A DNA stretch of 64,000 nt. Origin: Argentina anserina (lineage: Eukaryota; Streptophyta; Magnoliopsida; Rosales; Rosaceae). Shown piece after piece: positions 39,560 through 50,114 of this stretch. The DNA is taken from positions 4,415,001-4,479,000 of the forward strand of contig NC_065875.1 in NCBI RefSeq assembly GCF_933775445.1, read 5' to 3'. The notes under the pieces were generated by a model. That model had not been told where the DNA came from. It was given only the letters and a program-made list of their open reading frames with translations, and ran no database searches. A program made the position numbers and the translations under genes. Every line of letters begins with the position of its first letter. Positions within the stretch are counted from its first letter, which is position 1.

Positions 39560-40440
39560 TGATGATACGGTGGAGAACTTGATAATAGGAGATTTTCCCA
39601 GTTGTATTTATAAATTTAATAAAGTAAATTATTTTCATTAAATGATTAAATCGAATAAGAACTCGATAAAATTGCACACGTAGCCCAAAAGTCAACAAAG
39701 TCAGTACGAATCCGAATAAAATTCGCGTCAGCACATAAACGGATGATCGTAATAGAAGCTACGTGATTCCGACTTTAATTGGAAATTAAAGGTCATTGAC
39801 GATCGAAATGGTAATCGGACATTTGATTAAATTAATAATTTTTTTTACGGTTATAATTAAATCAATTATTTGAATCTTGATTATTTAAATTAATCAGAAA
39901 ATACATATTAATTTAATTATAAAACTAAAGAAATATTATTATTTTAGTATCATTAAAGTATTTTATAAAATAGAATATTCTTGACACTATAAATATCCCT
40001 TTCAACATAAAGAGATGAGGGATTTTTTACATTGGAGAGGAAGAGAGCAATATCACTCTCGAGAAATCCCGAAATCTCCTAAGTCCACGAAGAATCATCA
40101 AGCTATTAAATCGCTCGTTCTTCATCAAATCCAAATCCAAACTCAAGTCCACGAAGAATCGTTAAGCCACCAAATCGCTCGTTCTTCATCAAATCCAAAT
40201 ACAAACTTAAGTCCACGAAGAATCAGCAAGTGGCAAAATCGCTCGTTCTTCATCAAATCCAAATCCAAATCAAACTCAAATTCTCAAGATCAAGTGCACG
40301 TCACCCTTAAGCCAAGTCATAAACGGAGATAGAATCAGAGGAGTTCACAAAGATTGTAACCCCGCGCTTGATTATCAATAAATTATATTTTATTTGTACA
40401 CGTGTCTGCATTCTTGTTTGTTTTCAGATTCTCGTTCTAC
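39560..40440 (+). repeat. probable LTR fragment with TATA box, 64-bp tandem repeat and polyA signal
   Basis: A CTATAAATA box at about 39988 is followed by a leader-like region, three tandem 64-bp units (40084, 40148, 40212; TCCACGAAGAATC...AAATCGCTCGTTCTTCATCA) and AATAAATTATATTTTATTTG at 40377. The order TATA, leader, polyadenylation-like signal is that of an LTR. No partner LTR or internal region was recognised. The 105-codon frame at 40015 is composed of this repeat and is not taken as a gene. Confidence 0.4.
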
Positions 40441-41956
40441 AGATATCATTGGGGTATACTGTATAGAAGGGTTTTCAATTTATACTCCGGAATATATTCA
40501 GATGGGATTTATCTAGAATTTGGGTCTGATATAGATATGATTTCCCCCATTTTCTTTGATATCTATTTCGGGTCTGATATATCCCCTCTTTTCTTTGTTG
40601 TATTTGTATCACTCTGGGCTGTGTCCCACTAATTAAGTTATTTATTCTCAAAAGAGATGTGGACAGACATAGACATTAATACATTATCCCTAGTTTGCTC
40701 TACCATCGTATATGTCATAAACAAATATAATGTTGAAGGACATGATTAATGTGCTGATATTATCATATATTTTTATGCATGTTATTTTTGATATAGACGT
40801 TTAGTTATCATAATTTTGGTTCTTTTACATTGTTTTAGTGTTTTTATAAGTTTGTGTCAAAGAGAAAAAAAAAAGTTAAAATAAACTAACAAAGATTGAA
40901 AGACAATTTCATCTCAAATTTTAGAATATACTAGTGTAGAAGACCCAAATTTTCCAAGTCACTGAGATAGTTCCCGATTGAATTAGGATATGAGCTTTAT
41001 ACCATTAGAAACACACGGAAGTCTATTTGTTGTAGGATTTTACGGATCTAGATTTTGTACTATGAGAGCAAGTTATGATCATTTGAGTGAATGAAGGTCG
41101 ATGTAGGAATTCTTCTCAGGTTTGCTAGCATTCATGGATTTTCACACAACTTGGACACAAGATTATCAAATTATAATGCTTCAAGAAAGTTGATTCACAT
41201 GTGGACTCAATGATGAGCTTATTTCTTACTCCTACGAGCGATAATTCAAAGTTTCCCAATCCATATCAAGAAAGAAGTCTGAATCTAAGTCTTAAAAGGA
41301 AACTTAAAGTCGAAGATGACCATAAATCTTGCATATATAAGAGAGCCCAAATTTTATATGAAGAAGAGGTCTTGGGAGAAAAATGTAGACATGTAAGGAG
41401 CATAGACCATCCATTCATCTTTCCCTTTCATTCTTTTATGTGTTTCCTATGTTTTCTTAGCTAATACTTTTGTTAGGACCATAATGGATTCTTAACATGA
41501 CTATTTGATATTTTTAGTTAGATGATTACTTGATTATTAGATTGGTGTTGAGTCTTTCATTTCTATGAAAATTGTTTATTATCTCTAAATACTATTGACT
41601 CGTGACCTCTAGGGTTTTGGTTTAAGCTATCTGATGCAAGACCACAAATTGGTAAAATATATGTCATGTTTGTGTGAGTCTTTTTGATCTCATTGAACTT
41701 TATCGACCCTTAGAGTAGACGTCATACTTCTTAGAGTAATTTGGGTACTATACTCTGCCATAAGGTAGTATTCTTTTTTATCACATAAGTTCTCTGCCAT
41801 AAAAGCTTATATAACAGATTCTTTGACACTAGTTTGATAATTAGTAATTAGAAACCTGTCGTCCTGTGAGTTTAGGATTGTCCAACGTTCCCAATTCAAG
41901 TGTGATGTGCGCATAGGCGTGTCAGTACTAGTGTACAAGAGTCTGTTGTATGTGAG
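40441..41956. other. AT-rich spacer
   Basis: Possibly transposon-derived, but no ends or coding domains are visible. Confidence 0.35.
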
Positions 41957-42300
41957 TGCGTTGTCTTAACTTTCAATGTTGGCGAATGTGACGAGGGTTG
42001 AGAACTTTCTTTCGCTCGGTCCGACGTGTAGGTTGCCTGGTCTGTACAAGCCTTATTTCATGTCTCAATACGAGTCTCTATCGATACTTAATCATTGTGG
42101 GTGAGTAAGCAGAGCTTTAATAGGTAAATCTAGATTGCTAAGGACGTGAGGTCTTCAGGGGTTTAGTAGTTGTTAGCTGGTTTGCCTCAAGGATGACTTT
42201 AATAGGATTTGCCTGATGGGTCTTGTTTAGCATATTATCTGATTTGTTTGTTGAGAGTTGTGTGTTCTTTTGTGTTCTTCACCCCTTTATATAATGGTTA
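41957..42300 (+). repeat. dispersed repeat, copy 2 (LTR-like)
   Basis: Same family and strand as 32627-33020, with GTTGAGAACTTTC, GACGTGTAGGTTGCCTGGTC, TTGCCTCAAGGATGACTTT and TTGTTGAGAGTTGTGTG blocks. It ends near TTTATATAATGG, possibly a TATA box. Confidence 0.5.
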
Positions 42301-43269
42301 GATTAGAGTTTCAACGATTCCTTCGTCTTCAAGGATTATAGATTTTCTTTCGTATAAAGTTTGATTCTTATTATACAAAGGATTCTCACTTCCTTGTTGA
42401 CTATGACAGCTCATAATTACTTGTGATATTGGAAAACAACTTCCTTTTGCAAATATGATTATGCATATTCTCTTTTTTAATTGTTGAGAGTGGTGAAATG
42501 AATAGTTCCGCTCAATCTCGTCCAATGCAGAGGTTGTTTGCCCCTCATTTGAATGAGTTCAAGTTCAGACCTACAAACTCCGGGTTTTATAATACTTCTC
42601 AATTTTTTTTGTAAAATAAATATAATAAAAATAGTTTGGATCGCAGGTATCGGTCTTTGGGCTAAATCACTTAGAATTTAACTTGAAGTTAAATTGGGCT
42701 CAAACAACTAGGAACTCAAATAGGATTGTGACGGTGAAGTTAGAAGCCATAGTGTTTGTTATCATTGTCCTAGATTACCTTTAAAAACTCTTTCTCAACT
42801 CTTAAGTTCAATCATCTTACCCAATATCTCAATTTTTTTAGTCACTTTTTCATTTCATGTGTTTGTTTGTTCAATTAGTTAGGATTAGAAGTTGATTATC
42901 AATCTCTTGTTAGAACGACCTCGTACTTGCATAAGCTATATTACGACTGATTTGTGCACTTGTAAAGTTATTAAAAGTTTACAATAAGGATGGCTCATAG
43001 AGCTCGTAGCTCAGAGCAAACCCTAGAGGTCTCTCACCATCATTTGTATTTTGCTGGAGCCTCCTATGGAACTCATTGCAGTGATCTTTGATCGTTGGCC
43101 AGCGTCAAAAGCAATCACCTGAAAGTGAGAAAGGGATTCGGGTATAGATCAAGCTTTGTGATTTAGGTTTGATGGTTGAGACAATGGTAATTTTATCAGT
43201 GAATGTACCTGTCATGGTGCTTGTAGTCTCTCCTCAACTTATTTTGTAGACCTTAACATATGCTATAAC

Positions 43270-43396
43270 ACTAGGTTACGATACTCGCGCCCTGCCGTAG
43301 GTTGCACAAGACATTAGTCTATTAGTTAAGGGCTTGATTGTAAGCGAATAAGATTTTTTTATAACTTGTTTAATTGGAGAGAATAGCGAAGAAATT

Positions 43397-43429
<33 letters not shown>

Positions 43430-43860
43430 CAATGAGAAGAAGAAGAGAGAATAAAGCAAAAAAAAAATTTATACACAGTGATAGTCTAGTAATTAAGAGA
43501 AAACATATGGCATAAGCCGAGCGAGTTGAGCTAAGTCGTTGGAGCCGAAACTGTTCATAAGCCAATGAACAGTCCATCACCAAACTTACGATACATGCGC
43601 ATTATCGCAGGTTGTATTATTTTTTTATAGTAATCTATTAGTTTAGGGCATGATTGTTAGCTAATTAGAGTTTTTTAAACTAATTTTAAGGGAGAGAATA
43701 GCAAGAAAGTGAATGAAACAAAATAAATAAATTATACCTAGTGATAGTTGAATAAATAAGCGTAAAACTAGAGCATCAGCCGCCGAATGAGCCACTGCAG
43801 CTGACACTGTTCAGAAGCCGATGAACAACAACATGATGAACAACAACAAGAACAGTGCAT
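43270..43860. repeat. diverged tandem duplication, about 310-bp period
   Basis: Unit 1 (43276-43575) and unit 2 (43588-43860) share CGATAC-GCGC, GTAGGTTG or GCAGGTTG, CTATTAGTT-AGGGC-TGATTGT, GAGAATAGC-A-GAA, AGTGATAGT, and CTGTTCA-AAGCC-ATGAACA at their ends. Unit 1 contains a (GA)14 tract at 43402-43429. Confidence 0.6.
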
Positions 43861-44263
43861 GGTGAACAGTGAATCATTAAATAATATAAGTAAATATCTT
43901 CTGATTTGTTTTTAGCAATATTATTTTGTTAATTAAAAACATCGTATTTATCATAAACAACAACTAGAACCTAACCAAAACGAACAAAAACAAACTAAAT
44001 AAAAATTGAATAGAAGATAAAATAAAACCTTAGACAAACAACACCTAGGCAGCCTAGCTTCTATGATTTATCGGATAATGACCACGTCTTCCAGAAAACC
44101 CAGCCCAAAGATACCATGCCGATCAAATTAGAAGCAGGGCAGTTACTAAAATGGTGACAATCGGATTTAACATAAAGACAAACTACAGTACTCTCTTTAT
44201 GTAAGCGTTACTATTTACAACTGATTTTACCAAAATGTCAGTAAAAAATATAGATTTTTTTGA

Positions 44264-45456
44264 GTTAATTTCGCCATCGGTACCCAAACTATTGTGGTAA
44301 GGTCAATGTAGTACATTAACTCTGAGTTGTACCAATATAGTACTCAAACTTGTAATTCGCTATCAACAAAGGGTCCGAGCCCAATTTTCGTTACGGCTTC
44401 GTTATCTTGGTTACGTGTCCTGCACGTGACCACAAAAAAAATTTCAACATCGGTACCCCAACTTTGAGTTGTACCAATATAGTACCCAAACTCGTTTTTC
44501 TCTATCAACGAAGGGTCTGAAGCTAATATCTATCACAACTCCATATTCTGGGTCACGTGTGATAACTTCTTGTATTTTCTCATTTTCTTCTCATTCTCAT
44601 TCACTCTCACTCATTCCACACTATATTTATGAGCTCAGATTTCGAGGTACATCAACACTATGGGTTGTGTTTCTTCCAAACTCTTCAATCACGATGATGA
44701 CTTCTCCCAGCTCGGCAGCTCCGCCTTGAGCCACAACATCGTCTCCCTCACATCCTCCACCTACGACCTTCTCTCCCTCCACCTACGACATTCGAGGCAT
44801 GTAAAGCGGTGCGGTAGGCGGTCGGCGGTCGAGAATCTCAGAGTGAAGGTCTGCGATTATGACATGTCGATGGATCGGGGGTTCCAAGGAGAGGTGGAGG
44901 AGCTCGAAAATGGTGTTTGTGCTGAAGGAGGAGGCGGTGGGGATGAGAGGAGGTGGAGCTCCTCGATGCCACATTGTGGTGGTGAGGAGTCCGGAGCATA
45001 ATGAGAATAAGTTGGTGTTTTGCCCAATTTGTAAGTTCTTTCTTAATTCTAGATATTTATTCTAAGAGTTTCTTATTTAGGGCCTTAGAATCCACATAAA
45101 GTTATTTAGGTAAATACCCTTTTTATTTTGATCCATAAGACGAAACTGTGACGTAAATTGGCCTCAGACCCCTCATTGATAGCGAAAAATGAGTTTGGGT
45201 ACTACATTGGTACAACTCAGAGGTTAGGTATTACATTGACCTTGCCACAAGAGTTTGGGTATCGCTGTTGAATTTTTTGTGTGGTCACGTGCATGACACG
45301 TGACCGAGATAACGGAGCCGTAACAGAAATTACGCTCAGACCCTTCGTTGATAGCGAATTACAAGTTTGGGTACTATATTGGTACAACTCATAGTTGGGG
45401 TACTACATTGACCTTGCCACAATAGTTTAGGTACCGATGGTGAACCTTTTTCATTT
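44264..45456. mobile_element. Pack-MULE with long terminal inverted repeats and captured glutaredoxin-like fragment
   Basis: The left arm (about 44264-44545) and right arm (about 45150-45456) are inverted copies. For example, CCATCGGTACCCAAACTATT near 44274 opposes AATAGTTTAGGTACCGATGG at the right. Each arm itself contains a second, shorter copy of the GAGTTGTACCAATATAGTAC block. TTTTTTTGA flanks both ends (44255-44263 and 45457-45465), a possible 9-bp target duplication, but it is low-complexity. The interior carries host-gene coding sequence and no transposase. Confidence 0.7.
44660..45060 (+). pseudogene. glutaredoxin-family gene fragment (MGCVSS type) inside Pack-MULE
   Basis: The frame begins MGCVSSKLFNHDDDFSQLGS and continues with an HNIVSLTSSTYDLLSL segment. 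This is the N-terminus of plant glutaredoxin-domain proteins of the At3g28850/At5g39865 group, with an N-myristoylation-type start. It then jumps to a mid-domain segment (SAVENLRVKVCDYDMSMDRG, then FQGEVEEL), skipping the central part, and ends at 45001. A second frame carries NENKLVFCPICKF, a zinc-binding-like tail, suggesting a frameshift. The internal deletion and shift make it a pseudogene. Confidence 0.6.
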
Positions 45457-45465
45457 TTTTTTTGA

Positions 45466-47063
45466 AATGAGCGATGATTTATTATTGATAGAAAATGTAG
45501 GAGTACAACATAAACATAATCCACAAGGAGTAGAACTTCGTCAAATTAATGGAACCATGCGAAATAAAACAAACAAAGTCTAGCAATCTTAATGTTGCAA
45601 ACCCTAAACTTGTAATCCAAAAGAGAACCAGAGAACTGTGAAACGAGGCTCATTTATTTTGACTAAGTCGAGAGCGCATTTGAAATATCTTAAAGAGCCA
45701 TCCTAAAGAGGAACCTCCTCGATCAGCGAAGTAACCAGTGTGCAAAGACCTTCTTCCAAGATCCCAGTGGACCCAACATTAAATGTGCATGAGCAACCAA
45801 TTCCATAGGCCAGCAGAAACCTAATCCCAAACCCACATACCACAAATTGATCTAGGCACCCAACATAAGCTAAGCCAAACCCAAAATCACGTGGTTGGCT
45901 TCTATAGGGAGAGCCGCCGCACCCAGCCCCCATATCCAAGCCACCTCCTCCTGAATCACTGTCTTTGAAGTAGCAGAAGCCAGAGAAAGGAGCAGGACCT
46001 CCCTGCGAACCTCATCTCGAGACCTGATTGAAGTTGGTTAAAGTCCTTAGCCAACACACCAAATCTGGTGTGACCCTAAGCCAAATTGGTTAAGCACCGC
46101 CACCAACAACCCAAAATCAAAAGGAGGGTGAACTTGGATCCCAAATACGAAGCCTCTCCCGTACACGGACACTATGGAGCAAGCTCATCCGACGAAGGAT
46201 TGACTCCCTGAAATCCAGATTCACCAAACTCGGAGCAAACAGACGTAAGGACCCCAAAGTACTACCATGGAACCATGGTTGAACAATAGGCATGCTTGCC
46301 CTGGAATAGTGTTTGACCGGCTTCAAGTGTAGAGTACACTTTGGAAGCCCGGGATTGCAACGGGCTGAACCTTGGAAAGAGGATCTACCGCCGCACAAAG
46401 GAGAGCAGAGCTCTGATACTAGAGTTCTTCATTGGAAAAACCCCCCATAGGAAAAAAAATATTAAAATGGAAGTTTAAAGAGAAAAGGCAATGTCCAAGT
46501 TTTATTTCAGCTTTCCATTTTGGCACGAAAGCGAACTGATTAAAGAAACTAATTAGAGAGAGGGACATGAAAGACTCTTTGTCAATATTTAAAAATATAT
46601 ATAGAAATTTAGATATAGGATTCCATGTATTTATCATAAGAGAAAATTAGAAATATACCCTTAGAGCCCCTATTTGAAATCCACAACCAAATGTTTTTTC
46701 AAAACTTATTATTCTTTTTCTAATAATAAGGGGCTAAATCAATAGTAAAACAATTGCTCTTAATCTCTTTTTGCTTGATGGAGAAATTATAATATATACC
46801 CGCCATATATCTCACGTGGCGTACCTCCTTAATGTTTGGTGGTGAATCAATTATTTTTCCATTATTGTGGGTGTTTACAAAAGCAAAGAGATTAGGAAAT
46901 GCCTTAAGGTGAGGAAGAGTATGATGTAAGTTATTAACCAAAAAAAAGAGTATGATGTAAGTTATCAAATGATTCAGATCCATAATTAAGCAAACGTGGA
47001 TGTTAAGCCAATTCAGTTTCATTATACATAGTTTCATACACAGGTGATCATACAAAACCACGG
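45466..47063. other. spacer with a possible minus-strand retroelement remnant
   Basis: At 46405-46420 the minus strand reads TAGTATCAGAGCTCTG, similar to an initiator-Met tRNA primer-binding site of copia-type elements, followed by frames such as 46398-46117 with no recognised gag domain. It may be a small non-autonomous (TRIM-like) element. No LTR pair was found. Confidence 0.3.
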
Positions 47064-47144
47064 TTGTCATCTACATTGTGTCAGTGTCACCAATTATTAA
47101 CTGTGAATTTGTATGATAGGTGCTTCATTTTTATCCACAAGCCA

Positions 47145-48377
47145 ATGGAGCTCTTAACTACTGTACCTGATCAGGAAAAATCGGAAAGCAGAACCATGCC
47201 ACTGATTCTCTGGGATTCTTTGCTACCAGCAGAAGCAGTTTCTGGCAATCAAGATCTCATCACAGACATCCTTCTCCGTCTGCCCGTCAAGTCTCTTCTC
47301 CGGTTCAAATGCGTCTCCAAGCAGTGGCATTCTCTCATCTCCGAACCCAGGTTCAGTCGCCATTACCGCAGCCTTGCCTCTGCCGGCATCATCTTCTGTG
47401 GAACAAACGAGCTCATCCATCATGTATCTTGCAGTGGAAGAAACTCCGAGCCGCCCTTTAAGTCTCTCGATTTCATCAGTGACTCTGCAGGTATCAAAAT
47501 TTTGCAGTCATGCAATGGCTTGATTTTGTGTTGCAGCCTATTTGAATTGGGAAAGAATCGCAACTATTACATCTGTAATCCTTCAGCAAGGCAATTCTTG
47601 GTGCTTCCTCCACCTAATGCCATAGAGAGTGATGAATCTTTAACCATCTTCGGGGTTCATTTAGCTTTCGATCCTTGTAAGTCAACTCACTACCAAGTTA
47701 TCTGTGTGCGAAATTGTTCTCCCTCGTCAGCAGCAACAAATGATCATTACCAAATTGGTATATACTCGTCCGAGACTCGCCATTGGAGGCTTTCTGGGTC
47801 TCCTTTCAGTGCTCCATTCGACATGGTTTTCGATAATGGGGTGCTTTGGAATGGTACAATTCATTGGATTAGCCCAACGGGGGTTTCACTCTGTTTTGAT
47901 ATCGTCCAAGAGCAACTTCAAGAAATGCCTAGTCTTCCATCAAATGAAAAATGGAGCAAGAGAAGGTTAAGGTACTTTGGGGAGTCTGGTGGTCATTTGC
48001 ACTTGATAGAAATCTATGGCGCTGGCACCACTGAGTTCGAAGTCTTTGAAATGGAGAGGGATTACTCTTGCTGGATCTCAAAATACCAAGTTAATCTGGC
48101 CGCGATTATTAATGCATATCCAGAGATGGCTAGGAGCTACCCAGACTCTCATGATTCTCGATTTTATCTATTTAGTATCCTCTTTGTGCAAGAGAATGAA
48201 GAGGGCTCATCATTGTTGCTGCACATCCCTGGTAAGTTTATATGTTATAACCTTAGAGATAAGACCTTTAAGGAGCTTTGTGAATTTGGAGCAAACTCCA
48301 CTAAGGTAAATACTTCATTTCAACATATTGGTTGCTTCCATGCTTATCAATTCATGGAGACTCTGGCTTGGGTTTGA
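47145..48377 (+). CDS. F-box protein with F-box-associated domain (gene 2)
   Basis: Paralogue of gene 1 in the same orientation, 11 kb downstream. The F-box (DLITDILLRLPVKSLLRFKC, then WHSLISEPRF) is followed by LILCCSLF, YYICNPSARQFLVLP, YSSETRHWRLSGSPF, GVLWNGTIHWISP and FGESGGHLHLIEIYG. It should act as an SCF substrate adaptor. The frame is open from 47064. In-frame Mets are at 47064 (MSSTLCQ), 47145 (MELLTTV) and 47196 (MPLILWD). The 47145 start is chosen but 47196 is equally possible, since gene 1 starts just before the F-box. 410 codons from 47145. Intact, probably functional. Confidence 0.88.
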   Translation: MELLTTVPDQEKSESRTMPLILWDSLLPAEAVSGNQDLITDILLRLPVKSLLRFKCVSKQWHSLISEPRFSRHYRSLASAGIIFCGTNELIHHVSCSGRNSEPPFKSLDFISDSAGIKILQSCNGLILCCSLFELGKNRNYYICNPSARQFLVLPPPNAIESDESLTIFGVHLAFDPCKSTHYQVICVRNCSPSSAATNDHYQIGIYSSETRHWRLSGSPFSAPFDMVFDNGVLWNGTIHWISPTGVSLCFDIVQEQLQEMPSLPSNEKWSKRRLRYFGESGGHLHLIEIYGAGTTEFEVFEMERDYSCWISKYQVNLAAIINAYPEMARSYPDSHDSRFYLFSILFVQENEEGSSLLLHIPGKFICYNLRDKTFKELCEFGANSTKVNTSFQHIGCFHAYQFMETLAWV

Positions 48378-48592
48378 TCATTTCAACATATTTCATTCCC
48401 TTATGGCCTTATTGTTTCGTCCTTTATAATCCAAAGCGTGCTTTGTAACTATATCTATATGTTTATTATCTTAAATTCTTAATCCAAAATACATATATAT
48501 CTATCTATCTTACGTCAATTGTATGTTTCTCATCCTGATGAGTTTGTATGATGGAATTAGTCATATAATGTGATTATGGCATATATTATAAT

Positions 48593-48720
48593 GGACAGTT
48601 AAGAAGCTTTGTAATTTTGGACAAAACTTGCGGGGCAAGTAGTACTATAGGGATCATTTGGCTTCCATGATTATTTAGACATTAGAGATATCTGGATAGG
48701 GTTAGATTATTTCAACAGAT
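48593..48720 (+). pseudogene. decayed relic of an F-box gene 3' end
   Basis: Blocks match the last coding part and 3' flank of F-box gene 2: AAGAAGCTTTGTAATTTTGG, TTGGCTTCCATGATTATT and GGGTTAGATTATTTCAACA. Many substitutions; about 220 bp beyond the gene 2 stop. Reads as a partial tandem duplication. Confidence 0.55.
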
Positions 48721-49794
48721 TTCATACATATTTCGGTATATCTAATTATTGGTTAAGATGACAAATCCATGAACTTTAATGCTCGCTAAGAGTACCGTTG
48801 AAGAAGATATTTGAGAGAGAAAATGCATGATTCTTACTATTTCATTAGTCAGGGACGGCATTAATTAAATCAGGGACCATAAATAATTTTAATTTAATTC
48901 ATTAAGTTTTTAAACTAGAATACTGTGTGTTGAAATCTTTTAATTCTTTGGAGAAGGAAAATAATGAAATCTTTGATTGTCCATGAAGGGGACCCAGAAT
49001 GGATTTACTTTGATTAAACAAAACGCCTGGAGGTTTACAGGGGGAGCCAATGCTTCCAGTTAAAATCATTTTGTTAATCAGTCAAAGTAAAGGTAAAACC
49101 GTAAAACCATAAACAGAGAAAGATAAATGATAAAACAGTAAAACAGTTGGCAGAAAAGTAATTCACTTGGGCTGTAAACCGTAAAAGGGTAAAAACTCAA
49201 TTTCACACCCCAACGCTCCATTCACAATTCCGACAGTACAATTCTAGTCTTCTCAATGCTCACGACACAACAATAGCTTCAATTCAAATTCGAAAATACG
49301 GAAGGAAAGGGGTTCACTACCGCTACAGCTCTGCTGTGCTCGTCCTATAGTTGATGTCGCCTCCACAGTGTTCGATCGAGGACTCTGGTGTTGTTCTGAA
49401 GCTCCTAGGCCTCGTCTAGTTCATCACATCGTTGAGTAGTCAAGGAAAGGGTGACCAGAAGATTGGATTTCGGCAGATTAAAACAGAGGAAGGGAAAAGA
49501 GAGTTTAGGCATCGATTTAGGTAATACATGAAAAAGAAGAGATGTGGCATCAAAGAGAGGGTATGAAGCTTACCATAACAATCGGAGGAATAAACTCAAT
49601 GTTAGACTCCGATTTTAGAATTGAAAGATTGAATTGGCTTTTCAAAAGAATGGAATGCACTTACCAAACGAAGCTAGGATAGCTCGTCGGAGCTCTAGAT
49701 TTCGCCGGAAAACTCAAAAAGCTCAAACTGCTCCTTTCTCCGATATAGCTTGAAATATTGAAGGTGTAATATGATCTACCATTATGGCTGTGTA
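48721..49794. other. spacer upstream of the copia element
   Basis: No gene recognised. Together with 54720-54980 it forms the pre-insertion host sequence of the copia element. Confidence 0.4.
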
Positions 49795-50014
49795 TATTGA
49801 AGTATTGAAGTATGGTAGCAGCATGGCTTGGGATCTTATTCACGCGCAGCATGGCTTGGGGATCTCCTTCACTGATTTCATGGATCTTGGTTTTGCAGCA
49901 TGGCTGCCAATGCTTGTGTAATTGTTAGAGTTTAGTATATATATACAAAACCTTTGTACTCAGTTTTGATCAATTAATATACTCAAGAGAGAAAACCGTT
50001 TATGGTTTTCTATA
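49795..50014 (+). repeat. 5' LTR of the copia element
   Basis: Starts TATTGAAG and ends TTTTCTATA; the 3' copy has TATGGAAG and TTTTCTACA. Contains a TAGTATATATATAC TATA-like box. Internally it has two copies of GCAGCATGGCTTGG-like sequence. Confidence 0.95.
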
Positions 50015-50114
50015 TGGTATCAGAGCAGGAACTTTAGTGTCCTGCCTCTGCTTATCTTCTCTTCTCTTCTTGTTTCCTTTTTGTGTTGATTGAAAAGTTT
50101 CCTTTAGTTTCAAA

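Noticed and set aside
40015..40332. 105-codon Ser/Lys/Gln-rich frame
   Set aside because: Made from the 64-bp tandem repeat downstream of an LTR-like TATA box.
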